The translations under genes were made by a program, and so were the position numbers. A stretch of 34,605 bases of DNA, from the NCBI GenBank assembly GCA_035476575.1, contig DATILL010000118.1, forward strand, positions 1-34,605. The letters are read 5' to 3'. The notes below the pieces were generated by a model. It had not been told where the DNA came from and searched no databases. It was given only the letters and a program-made list of their open reading frames with translations. The DNA comes from DATILL01 sp035476575 (GTDB lineage Bacteria; Actinomycetota; Actinomycetes; Mycobacteriales; JACQDL01). This document shows positions 21,967 to 29,489 of this stretch, in pieces (the first letter of the stretch is position 1; every line of letters starts with the position of its first letter).

Positions 21967-22557
21967 GTGACCGGCGATCCGCATGCCCCTTCCCAGCCTG
22001 GGCTTGCCACCGCCTGGCGGCTGCTCACCAGCCGGGTCGTGCATACCAGCCGGTGGTTCGAGGTGCGCCGCGACGCGGTGGTCCGGCCGGACGGCGGGCG
22101 GGGCGAGTACCAGCATGTGGTGGCGCCCGGCTCGGTGACGGTGCTGGCCCTCGGCGAGGATCGCCGGGTGGTGCTCACCCGGCAGTGGATCTACACCCAC
22201 GGCGGCACCCAGTGGCGGCTGCCGGGCGGCGGCATCGAGCCGGGCGATGCCGACGCAGCCGCGGCCGCCCGCCGCGAGCTGGCCGAGGAGACCGGCACCT
22301 CGGCCGCCCGTTGGGAGCCCATCGGGCGCATCCACGGCGCCGACAGCCTCAGCAACCACGTCGACCACATCTTCCTGGCCACCGACCTGACCGCCGGGCG
22401 GGCGCATCCGGACCCGGCCGAGGCCGACCTCAAGGTGGTGCGGCTGCCGTTCGCCGAGGCGGTCCGGCTGGTCATGGCCGGGCAGGTGCCACACGCCGGC
22501 AGCGCGTACGCGCTGCTGTTTCTCGCCGTCCGGCTGGCGGGCCCGGCCGGCTCCTGA
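21967..22557 (+). CDS. Nudix hydrolase
   Basis: A 196-aa Nudix-fold protein of the ADP-ribose pyrophosphatase type. The Nudix box is GGGIEPGDADAAAAARREL followed by AEETGTS. REL-x-EE-x-G is intact, but the box carries one extra residue and Asp instead of the first Glu. N-terminal strands (TSRWFEVRRDAVVRPDG, VVLTRQWIYTHGG) and later NHVDHIFLATDL fit ADP-ribose or nucleoside-diphosphate hydrolases. Substrate is not determined. The GTG at 21967 is the first plausible start; no strong ribosome site is visible, so the start is uncertain. It is divergent from the XRE-TPR regulator. Confidence 0.82.
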   Translation: MTGDPHAPSQPGLATAWRLLTSRVVHTSRWFEVRRDAVVRPDGGRGEYQHVVAPGSVTVLALGEDRRVVLTRQWIYTHGGTQWRLPGGGIEPGDADAAAAARRELAEETGTSAARWEPIGRIHGADSLSNHVDHIFLATDLTAGRAHPDPAEADLKVVRLPFAEAVRLVMAGQVPHAGSAYALLFLAVRLAGPAGS

Positions 22558-22782
22558 CCACCGAGCTCTGGCCACCGAGCTTTGGCCGCCACGTTCTGAG
22601 CGGCGGGCCTTGAGCCGTCGTTAGGCGCCATTTTCGGCCCCGGTTGCCCAGCACCGTCACCGGCCCGGGGTTTCCCGTTTCCCATTGTTCAGGCGGCTGG
22701 GAAACATCTGTTCCGCGACTCCGTCCCGGGCGATGCTGAATGCACCGAAAGATACATCCGCCCCACCGGGAATGGAGGTCCG

Positions 22783-22986
22783 ATGCGAATTTTCTGTACG
22801 CCGTCATTGGCGGCCAAGTTTGCCGTCTGCTGGCTCGTCATCGGAATTTCGGTCGGCTTTCTGCTGGCCGGCCGAACGACCGCAACACCGTCCACCGCGG
22901 CGCGGCGGCCAGCCGCCGTGCTGACGCCGGACCTGGCCTGGGGCCTGACCGCGCCGAGGGAGGTGTCGACATGGAGCCGCATGTGA
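22783..22986 (+). CDS. Small single-pass membrane protein
   Basis: A 67-aa ORF with GGAGG four bases before the ATG. Residues 11-30 (AKFAVCWLVIGISVGFLLAG) form one hydrophobic helix after a short positive N-terminus, so it is a signal anchor or a secretion signal for a small exported peptide. The remainder is Thr/Ala-rich and ends SRM. It lies in DNA of lower GC than the surroundings. It overlaps the 19-aa ORF by 16 bases. I do not recognise it. Confidence 0.5.
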   Translation: MRIFCTPSLAAKFAVCWLVIGISVGFLLAGRTTATPSTAARRPAAVLTPDLAWGLTAPREVSTWSRM

Positions 22987-23030
22987 TCGTGCACCTGGTC
23001 ATCACCGTGCTGTCCCACTGGCTGGGGTGA
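22971..23030 (+). CDS. 19-residue hydrophobic peptide ORF
   Basis: The ORF MEPHVIVHLVITVLSHWLG has GGGAGG with a 7-base spacer before the ATG, one of the best ribosome sites in the window. It overlaps the end of the upstream small ORF in another frame, as coupled genes do, and is followed about 60 bp later by a 17-bp hairpin. The composition (His and aliphatic residues, one Trp) suggests a membrane-active or interacting micropeptide. Function is unknown and chance cannot be excluded at this length. Confidence 0.4.
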   Translation: MEPHVIVHLVITVLSHWLG

Positions 23031-23087
23031 CGGCAGGAGCGTCCAGGTTGGAGGCCGAGGTGCCCCCGCCGTCCCAGCACCACCGTA

Positions 23088-23127
23088 CCGCCGGGCCGGC
23101 TCCCATCCAGGGAGCCGGCCCGGCGGC
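23088..23127. terminator. 17-bp perfect hairpin between convergent genes
   Basis: CCGCCGGGCCGGCTCCC (23088-23104) pairs perfectly with the sequence at 23110-23126 around a 5-base loop. No T-tract follows, but hairpins of this kind are common actinobacterial terminators. It lies between the small-ORF pair and the convergent 342-aa gene and could serve both strands. Confidence 0.65.
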
Positions 23128-23146
23128 CGTTCGCCTCGCCGGCCGG

Positions 23147-24175
23147 TCACCCCACGGTGCGCGGCAGTCCCGGGCCAAGGTGCTGCAATTCATATGACCC
23201 CGGGTTTTTCCACTGCGCGCCATAGCCGAAGCCGGGCGACAGGTCACGGAACTGCACGTGCACTTCGCACGCGCTGTCCGGGTGCAAGCGATCGCCGACC
23301 GGCTCCTCGTCGTCGATGTCCCGATGGAATGCACCGTTGACCTTCCAGATGTCCTCGGGCATCCGGTCCGGGTCGAATCGGATCCGCAGGTCGAACAGGT
23401 CACATCGGCGCGGCGAGGTGAAGACGTAGTGCGACCGCATGGGCTGGTCCGGCGGGACCCTTAAGACCAGCATGTACTCGTGCCGCTCGCCGGCCCGCAG
23501 CGTCGTCGGCAGGCTGAGCACGAACCGGAACCGGCTGGGCGTGTCGTGCTCCTTGCGCACCAGGGTCGCACCGTAGAGCACCTCGACGATGAGGTCGTGG
23601 GAGCCCCGGCGCCCGGCCGGGTGCCGGGGGAGCGTGATGGCCGCGACGATCTCGTCTATCCCGTCCCGGTCGGCGACGATGACGCGCCGCTCGATCGCCT
23701 CCGGCGACGGCCGGTCCAGTCGCAGCAGGGCATGGCACTCGTCGACGTACCACCCCTCCTGCATGCTCCCGCCCCCGGCTGGCCGCTCTGGGCTGACCCT
23801 CCCCCGGCCGGCGGCGGCCGCCTCCGCGAGCCGGTCCAGGCCCTCGTCAACCCGCCGACGGGCGGTGCGGTCGTCCCGGCCCAGCCGGTCGGCCAGCCAG
23901 CGGATCCGTTCGTTCAGGAAGAGCTGGTGCGCGTCCGGGTGCAGCGCCAGCGCGGCCGTCACCGCCAGCTCCAGGTCGGGCGGCAGCGTCTGCGCGAACT
24001 CGGACAGCCTGTCGACCAGCTTCTGCCGCATTACCGCCGCGTCGTCGTCGCCGTCGATTCCGCACAGCGTACGTAGCGCCGGGCCAACCTGGGCGTCGAT
24101 CTTCGGGGCATACAGGCCTCGGCCCTTGCGCAGCACCTTCAATTCGATCAGCAGATCGGTGGACGGAGCCCCCAT
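23147..24175 (-). CDS. Actinobacterial conserved hypothetical protein
   Basis: A 342-aa protein with a strong start (GGAGG five bases before the ATG at 24175). The N-terminal half is helical and includes VLRKGRGLYAPKIDAQVGPA and GRDDRTARRRVDEGLDRLAE, which may form a helix-turn-helix or adaptor. The C-terminal half is beta-rich with aromatic and acidic motifs: GWYVDECHALLRLDRPSPEA, HDLIVEVLYGATLVRKEHDT, RFRFVLSLPTTLRAGERHEY, RCDLFDLRIRFDPDRMPEDI and FGYGAQWKNPGSYEL. There is no signal peptide and no known catalytic motif. I cannot assign a function. Confidence 0.75.
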   Translation of the reverse strand: MGAPSTDLLIELKVLRKGRGLYAPKIDAQVGPALRTLCGIDGDDDAAVMRQKLVDRLSEFAQTLPPDLELAVTAALALHPDAHQLFLNERIRWLADRLGRDDRTARRRVDEGLDRLAEAAAAGRGRVSPERPAGGGSMQEGWYVDECHALLRLDRPSPEAIERRVIVADRDGIDEIVAAITLPRHPAGRRGSHDLIVEVLYGATLVRKEHDTPSRFRFVLSLPTTLRAGERHEYMLVLRVPPDQPMRSHYVFTSPRRCDLFDLRIRFDPDRMPEDIWKVNGAFHRDIDDEEPVGDRLHPDSACEVHVQFRDLSPGFGYGAQWKNPGSYELQHLGPGLPRTVG

Positions 24176-24890
24176 CCAGTCCTCCGGAAACAGAGTTGAT
24201 CAAGGTGGTCGTACCTGAGTGTAGTCATTTCTCGGCCGTCAATCGCGGTTACGGGTGAGCCGTCTCCCAGCGCCTGTCCAGACTTTGTCACTTTGAGCGG
24301 CCGGTGGTAGCAGCCGCTGGGTTCGGGTGCGCGCTGAAGCTCAGCCTGGCCGACCGTCGACAGGCTCGTCGAAGATCATCCCGGCGGCCTTGGGATCCCG
24401 GTGTCATCAGGTCGACGGCGCCTCGTCGTGCTGACGCCACCCGTACCCCGAACCGGCGGATCGCGGCTCCCGTAGCGGCCCGGCCGCGGTAGGCGGTCGA
24501 GAACCTGCGATGGGGGAGCTCAGCTCCGAAGCCCTGCCCCGGCGATGGCGCCGCCTGCGGCTGAAAGTTCTTGTCACTTTTTTGTCCATTACTCAACCAT
24601 AAGACAGAAGCTAGACAGAACCTAGACGCCCCGCTACGGTCGCTGGCAGAGGGGGCTCCGGCCGCAAGGCGCCGCCGACGCCGTTCGCGTTGGTGGAGGT
24701 GGAGGGAGGCATCTGTGGAACCGCACATCATCTGGGTCCCCGAAGGCGGCTCCACCCGTACGGCCCCTCGTCCCGCCCAGATGGGCAGCCGGCTCGGCTA
24801 GGGGGTTCGATCAACACCGAGGATGTAAGGACACCACCCGCGGAAAGCTCTGGGCGTGCGGGAGGTCGTCTCGAACTTGCCGGGAAGGTA
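24176..24890. other. Gene-poor region with TTGTC-type repeats
   Basis: I find no convincing gene here. At 24275-24291 lies one copy of a 17-bp direct repeat. Around 24560-24630 is an unusually AT-rich patch with TTGTCACTTTTTTGTCC and several AGACAGA / CTAGAC repeats. The sequence after it resembles a promoter or mobile-element end rather than coding DNA. In-frame reading upstream of 24891 is open but compositionally random. Confidence 0.5.
24275..24291 (+). repeat. 17-bp direct repeat, left copy
   Basis: TGTCCAGACTTTGTCAC occurs here and again at 25466-25482 in the same orientation, 1191 bp apart; flanking bases differ. A related TTGTCACTTTTTTGTCC lies between them (about 24570). Multiple TTGTC sites are typical of transposase-binding ends of Tn7/Tn5053-like elements, but no transposase gene is present. 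Confidence 0.6.
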
Positions 24891-25160
24891 GTGATCAACG
24901 GACCATCGGATCTTCGGCGGCTCGTGAGGTTCGGGTTGAGGTTGGGGGGTGGCCAGGGCCGGCAGGACGTGACAGCGCGCGTGGTGTCGCTGGCCGCCGC
25001 ACTCGGCTGCTACCGGCGGAAGGCGACTGAGCTGGGCTGGCTCGACGCGGAGCTGGCGATCGAGCCGAAGGCGCGAGCTACGCGTAGTGACATCGCCGTC
25101 ATACGCCGGCGGGCTGAAGGACAGGTACGGCGTTTACGTCAGCAGGGATGGCCAGGATGA
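24891..25160 (+). CDS. Small basic hypothetical protein
   Basis: From the GTG at 24891 the ORF encodes 89 residues: VINGPSDLRRLVRFGLRLGG, ARVVSLAAALGCYRRKATEL and SDIAVIRRRAEGQVRRLRQQ. It is Arg-rich and predicted helical. The upstream GGAAGG is only two bases from the GTG, so the start is doubtful; the frame is open to 24690. It overlaps the following small membrane ORF by a few bases, which suggests coupling. No family recognised. Confidence 0.35.
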   Translation: MINGPSDLRRLVRFGLRLGGGQGRQDVTARVVSLAAALGCYRRKATELGWLDAELAIEPKARATRSDIAVIRRRAEGQVRRLRQQGWPG

Positions 25161-25390
25161 ACGGCGTCGTCGGCTGGGTGGTGGCGATCGCGGCCGTGGC
25201 CATGATCCTGGGCATGGTGATCGGCGCCCACCTGGCGCGTCCGACCAGGGATCGTGACCCGGGGCCGGGTTCCGCGCAGGATTTCCTCGCCATACTGGCG
25301 ATGATCCTGCGCACCTCCATCAGCGGGAACGAGCTGGAGAACGACGGGGAAGAGGCGCGGCCCAAGGGGAAGAGACGTAGGCCGCCCTGA
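25157..25390 (+). CDS. Small membrane protein, one transmembrane helix
   Basis: A 77-aa ORF starting MNGVVGWVVAIAAVAMILGM, a clear N-terminal hydrophobic helix, followed by a charged tail (HLARPTRDRDPGPG) and a basic end (KGKRRRPP). An in-frame ATG at 25148 would add three residues. It overlaps the end of the previous small ORF. It looks like an N-terminally anchored cytoplasmic-tail protein. Function unknown. Confidence 0.45.
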   Translation: MNGVVGWVVAIAAVAMILGMVIGAHLARPTRDRDPGPGSAQDFLAILAMILRTSISGNELENDGEEARPKGKRRRPP

Positions 25391-25847
25391 AGCTGAGGGA
25401 TCCGAGCTGTGCGCCAAAGCCGGGTTCTCCGGGTAGCGCTGCGACCTGGCGGTGCTCTACATCCTTGTCCAGACTTTGTCACCTCTGTGGCAGGCGGCGA
25501 CGACCCGAGCCGAGATTGTCCACGAAATAGTCTGACCCTGGGGGCCGTGCGGACCCGACGATGGCTCAATCGGGGATGTGCCGGAGTCCAGTCGCTGTGA
25601 CGGGGGAAGAGGATGCCTGACGGCCGGGGTGTTCCACAACGTCAGGTCTCCACACCGGCGGCGGGCCGCACCGCGACATCGTCGGTGCCCGTCGGCGGCT
25701 GGTTGTCGACGTGCGCCGTGGCCGCGCTCGCGGGGGGCTCGGGCTCGCTACGCCGGCGTCGACCGCAGGGCCGGCACATCCCCGACCCTGTGTGCTCGCC
25801 GGGCCGGCCGGCTGACCGGCTCGCCGGCTAGCCGGCGGCCCGGCGCG
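25391..25847. other. Intergenic region before the Hsp70-like gene
   Basis: The right copy of the 17-bp direct repeat is at 25466-25482. A 72-codon ORF (25613-25831) has GGGGGAAGAGG directly before its ATG, but its sequence is Arg/Gly/Pro/Ser-rich and shows no domain, so I do not call it. No clear promoter for the Hsp70 gene was found. Confidence 0.45.
25466..25482 (+). repeat. 17-bp direct repeat, right copy
   Basis: Exact copy of the sequence at 24275-24291, same orientation. Further TTGTC-type sequence follows (ATTGTCCACG near 25515). Together the copies bracket 1.2 kb with two small ORFs. Confidence 0.6.
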
Positions 25848-27353
25848 ATGGGGTATGTGATCGGCATCGACCTCGGCACCAGCTTCTCGGCCGCGGCCCG
25901 GGTCGGTGCGGCTGGCCGGCCGGAGCTCATCCCGGGCCGGCATGGGAAGCTCCGGACCCCCTCGGTGGTGCGGGTCGGTGTCGGGCCGGCTGGCGCGGCA
26001 CGCCGATGGCCGGCCCCGGCGTCCCGGGTGGTCCCGCTGGTCAAGACCGCGCTGGGCGACCCGACCTGGCGGTTCGCCGTACCGGACGGGCCCGCCTTGC
26101 GGGCCGAGGAGGTCGCCGCGCTCATCGTGCGGCAGCTCCGGTGCGACGCCCAGCGGGCGCTGGGCGGCCCGGTCACGGGCGCGGTGGTCACCGTACCGGC
26201 CTGCGCCGGCGACGCGGCCCGGCAGGCCACCGTCAACGCCCTGCGGATCGCTGGGCTCGCCGTCCGGTCGGTGCTCAACGAGCCGACCGCGGCGGTGCTG
26301 GCGCACTGGCTGCCCGGGACCGCCGGCACCGCGCTGGTCTGCGACCTCGGCGGTGGCACCTTCGACGCCACGGTGGTCCGCACCGACGACCGCACGGTCG
26401 AGATCCTCGCCAGCGAGGGCGACCGGACGCTCGGCGGCATCGACTGGGACAGCGCCCTGATGGCGCTGCTGAACCACCGGTTCCAGGACGCCGGCGGCCC
26501 CGACCTGCTCACCGCCGATGACACCGCGCTGGAGCTGCGGAGCAAGGCCGAGGTCGCCAAGCAGCAGCTCAGCGTCGACGAGCAGACCGTCATGCTGCTG
26601 GGGGCGAACGGCCTGTCGCGGGTCGTACAGGTCAGCCGGTCGGAGTTCGAATGCGCCGCCGCTGACCTGCTGGCCCGGGCCCGGGAGCTCACCGAGCACG
26701 CCGTCGCCGCGGCCGGGCTGGGCTGGTCCGGGCTCGACCGGCTGGTTCTGGTCGGCGGTGCGACCCGGATGGGGATGGTCCGGGGCATGCTCGAACAGCT
26801 CACCGGCCGGTCCGCGGAGCGCCCGGCCAGCCCCGAGGAGTCGGTCGTCAGGGGGGCCGCGCTGCGGGCCCGCCTGGTCGAGGCCGTGGAGCACGGTGAC
26901 CTGCCCGGTGACCTGCCTGGTGCGGTCCCGGCCATCGTCGAGGTGGCCTCGCATGGGCTCGGCATGCTGGTCAGGGACGTCGCCACCGGAACGCGTCGCA
27001 ACGTCGTCGTGCTGCCGGCCAACACGAGGCTGCCGGCGGAGCGCCGGGACGTCTTCGCCACGGTCGAGGACAACCAGCCCCGGGTCGAGATCGAGGTCAC
27101 CCAGGGGGACGACGTCGACCCCGCCGCGGTCTGCCGGCTGGGCCGCCGGAGCGTCCTGCTGCCGCCGCTCCCGGCCGGGGCGCCGATCGGGGTGGCCTAC
27201 GGCTACGACCCCGACCAGACGGCGTACGTCGAGGTCACCGACCTGACCAGCGATGAGCGCCTGGCGCGCTTCGAGGTGCGTGCCGCGGGCGCGATGAGCG
27301 ACCGCGAGGTGGCCGAGTCGATCGCCCGGCTCGCCGACCTCGACGTGCTCTGA
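25848..27353 (+). CDS. Hsp70/DnaK-like protein without C-terminal lid
   Basis: A 501-aa Hsp70-family protein. The ATPase domain is complete: phosphate-1 IGIDLGTSFSAAA (5-17), connect-1 VLNEPTAAVLAHW, phosphate-2 CDLGGGTFDATVV, DRTLGGIDWDSAL and the adenosine loop LVLVGGATRMGMV. After it comes a short beta-type substrate-binding part (VVLPANTRLPAERRDVFATV, RVEIEVTQGDD), and the protein ends about 60 residues later. True DnaK is some 100 residues longer because of its helical lid. Actinobacteria often carry such short paralogs; they may be chaperones or scaffolds. The ATG at 25848 begins the conserved fold; the ribosome site is weak. No dnaJ or grpE is nearby. Confidence 0.85.
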   Translation: MGYVIGIDLGTSFSAAARVGAAGRPELIPGRHGKLRTPSVVRVGVGPAGAARRWPAPASRVVPLVKTALGDPTWRFAVPDGPALRAEEVAALIVRQLRCDAQRALGGPVTGAVVTVPACAGDAARQATVNALRIAGLAVRSVLNEPTAAVLAHWLPGTAGTALVCDLGGGTFDATVVRTDDRTVEILASEGDRTLGGIDWDSALMALLNHRFQDAGGPDLLTADDTALELRSKAEVAKQQLSVDEQTVMLLGANGLSRVVQVSRSEFECAAADLLARARELTEHAVAAAGLGWSGLDRLVLVGGATRMGMVRGMLEQLTGRSAERPASPEESVVRGAALRARLVEAVEHGDLPGDLPGAVPAIVEVASHGLGMLVRDVATGTRRNVVVLPANTRLPAERRDVFATVEDNQPRVEIEVTQGDDVDPAAVCRLGRRSVLLPPLPAGAPIGVAYGYDPDQTAYVEVTDLTSDERLARFEVRAAGAMSDREVAESIARLADLDVL

Positions 27354-27358
27354 CCTTC

Positions 27359-27414
27359 CCGACGCCCCCACTCCCGACGCCCCCACTCTCGATGATCTTC
27401 GGGAAGAAGGGGGC
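27359..27414. terminator. 15-bp tandem repeat and hairpin between convergent genes
   Basis: CCGACGCCCCCACTC is repeated exactly (27359-27373, 27374-27388). GCCCCC (27379-27384) can pair with GGGGGC (27409-27414) around a 24-base loop. The position between the Hsp70 stop and the convergent WYL gene stop fits a bidirectional terminator, though it is weak. Confidence 0.4.
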
Positions 27415-27416
27415 GG

Positions 27417-28373
27417 TCAGCCGGCGGCGCGGGTGCACCGGTCGGCCAGCGTGCGGAGCTGTTCTGCCAGGTCCGGCGCGGCTCGGGCGTCGACGTCGAA
27501 GTCGACGTCGAGCCCGCTGAGGTAGACGGCGAGCAGGTGCGGCGTGGCGGCCCCGGCGTCCAGCACGCACTGGTTCTCGTCGACGGCCTCCACCAGCCAG
27601 GCCAGCGGCGGGATCAGCTCGGCCACGGTCTCCGCCGGAGCGTGCACGGTCACCCGCGCCCGGTAGCTCCACAGCGCCGCGGCCGCCCCCCGGGTGACCA
27701 GGTTGGCCACGTCGCCGGGCGGCTCGCGCGGGATGAACCGGGTGCCCGTCGCGGCGCGCGGCTGGATCCGGTCGACCCGGAAGCTGCGCCAGTTGCGCCG
27801 GCTGGTGTCCCAGGCGAGCAGGTACCAGCGCCGGCCGGTGTAGACCAGCCGGTGCGGCTCGACCGTACGCACGCTTCGGGTGCCGGCGTGGTCGCGGTAG
27901 TCAAAGCGCAGCAGCACGCCCGCCCGGCAGGCGTCCGCGATCCGGGTGAGCACGGTGGCGTCCACGGCCGGGCCGGTGCCGGCGATCGGAACGGCGTAGG
28001 TCAGCAGAGCGTCGACGCGGTGCCGCAGCCGGGACGGCAGCACCTGCTCCAGCTTGGCCAGCGCCCGTACCGAGGTCTGCTCGATCCCCGCCACGGTGCC
28101 GCCGGCCGACGTACGCAGGCCGATCGCCACCGCCACCGCCTCATCGTCGTCCAGCAGCAACGGCGGCAGCGCGGCACCCGCGCCGAGCTTGTAGCCGCCG
28201 GACACGCCGGGCGTGGCGTCGATCGGGTAGCCGAGCTCGCGCAGCCGCCCGACGTCGCGGCGCACCGTCCGCGGCGCCACGCCGAGCCGCTCGGAGAGCT
28301 CCGCGCTGCCCCAGCTCCGCCTGGTCTGCAGCAGTGACAGCAGCCGGAGGACTCGCGTCGAGGTGTCCGTCAT
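27417..28373 (-). CDS. WYL-domain transcriptional regulator (DeoR-type HTH, YafY-like)
   Basis: A 318-aa regulator. Residues about 3-55 form the winged HTH (LRLLSLLQTRRSWGSAELSE, LGVAPRTVRRDVGRLRELGY). The WYL domain is in the middle (LVYTGRRWYLLAWDTSRRNW and RSFRVDRIQ), followed by a C-terminal WCX-like extension (YRARVTVHAPAETV). WYL proteins sense ligands, possibly nucleic acids, and regulate stress, defence or metabolic genes. The ATG at 28373 has GGAG ten bases upstream; the frame stays open far upstream but is random in composition. Its target is unknown; it is divergent from the lipoprotein gene. Confidence 0.88.
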   Translation of the reverse strand: MTDTSTRVLRLLSLLQTRRSWGSAELSERLGVAPRTVRRDVGRLRELGYPIDATPGVSGGYKLGAGAALPPLLLDDDEAVAVAIGLRTSAGGTVAGIEQTSVRALAKLEQVLPSRLRHRVDALLTYAVPIAGTGPAVDATVLTRIADACRAGVLLRFDYRDHAGTRSVRTVEPHRLVYTGRRWYLLAWDTSRRNWRSFRVDRIQPRAATGTRFIPREPPGDVANLVTRGAAAALWSYRARVTVHAPAETVAELIPPLAWLVEAVDENQCVLDAGAATPHLLAVYLSGLDVDFDVDARAAPDLAEQLRTLADRCTRAAG

Positions 28374-28560
28374 GCCGTTGATTCTCCGCGCTATTGCGGC
28401 CAGATCCTGGCCGTGATCTGTCCGGTCGGGCAGCCGGACGGGCGGTGCCGGCGCCGGTCGGTGCGCGCTCGCGCCGGCCTCGCCGCCGCCCGCCGTACGC
28501 CGGTCTAGCGTGGGTGCGGCGTCATACGGCGCCGTACGGCGCCAGACGGAAGGGGCGGCG

Positions 28561-29355
28561 GTGGCGCGGAGCAGCCCTCGGCGAGGCGGTCCTGGGTGGG
28601 GCGTCCGGTCGCGGGCCGGCGTGTCGCGCTCCCCCACGATGCTGCTGGTCACGATGCTGGTGGGTGCGGTGCTGCTGGGTGCCGTGCTGGCGGGCGCGGC
28701 GGGGTGCGCGCAGGTCACCAGCCGGGCCACCGAGAGTGGGGCCTCCGGGAGCGGGGACCCCGGGGCGAGCCTGTCCGAGTCCTGCCCGCCGGTGCCGCAC
28801 CGCCGGTTCCCGGCCACCACCCCGGCCCAGGCCACCGGCGCGCGGGTGGTGGACGCCAGCGCCGGCATCTCCTACCTCAGCCCCGGCGGCCCGTGGCAGC
28901 CGTGGACCCGGCGGGCCAGCTTCGGTCGGGTCGGGCGCATCGTCGAGACGGGGTACTACCTGGTCACCCAGTCCGGCCCGCCGGTCGGGGAGTACTACGC
29001 CTCGGTGCTGTCCGGCCGGGCGCGCGCGGGGGTGGCGAACGGCGACCCGGACGTGCGGTGCGCGGCCGAGCACCTGGCCGACGACCTCTGGGCCACGGCC
29101 GGCTACCCGAGCCCGAGCCGGCGGCTGGACCGCACCGGCCAGGCGTCGACCGTCGGCGGCCGCCCGGCGTACCTCGTGACGTTCCGGCTCAGCTACGACG
29201 TCCCCGGGTACGACGCGCGGGGCGAGCAGGTGGCGGTCTACGTGGTCGACACGGGCCGGTCCGAGCTGGCCGTGCTCTACCTGTCCATCCCGGACACCTA
29301 TCGCCAGTACGACCCGCTGGTGGACCAGGTGGTCCGCTCCGTCCAGCTCACCTGA
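28561..29355 (+). CDS. Probable secreted lipoprotein
   Basis: A 264-aa protein. The GTG at 28561 has GGAAGGGG five bases upstream. A basic N-terminus is followed by a hydrophobic segment (about 27-47, LLVTMLVGAVLLGAVLAGA) ending GAAGC, with Cys49 as the likely lipid-modified residue, although position -3 is Ala rather than the usual Leu. The mature part resembles a surface domain with SAGISYLSPGGPWQPW, TGYYLVTQ and DTYRQYDPLVDQVVRSVQLT. A sortase gene follows 134 bp later on the same strand, so both may act at the cell surface. Function unknown. Confidence 0.78.
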   Translation: MARSSPRRGGPGWGVRSRAGVSRSPTMLLVTMLVGAVLLGAVLAGAAGCAQVTSRATESGASGSGDPGASLSESCPPVPHRRFPATTPAQATGARVVDASAGISYLSPGGPWQPWTRRASFGRVGRIVETGYYLVTQSGPPVGEYYASVLSGRARAGVANGDPDVRCAAEHLADDLWATAGYPSPSRRLDRTGQASTVGGRPAYLVTFRLSYDVPGYDARGEQVAVYVVDTGRSELAVLYLSIPDTYRQYDPLVDQVVRSVQLT

Positions 29356-29489
29356 GCGCCGCGACCTGCCGCGGGCGCAGATCGAGGCGGAAAGTCAGGC
29401 TTCCGGCGACAAGTCACGCGAACCGGTAGTTGCGGCTGGCCTGCGGGTGTGCGTGCATGAGGATGCGGGAGCGGAACCGGGAGGGTGCC

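Noticed and set aside
25613..25831. 72-codon ORF with a purine-rich site before its ATG
   Set aside because: The residues are Arg/Gly/Pro/Ser-rich without a domain or membrane helix, and the ribosome site touches the ATG.
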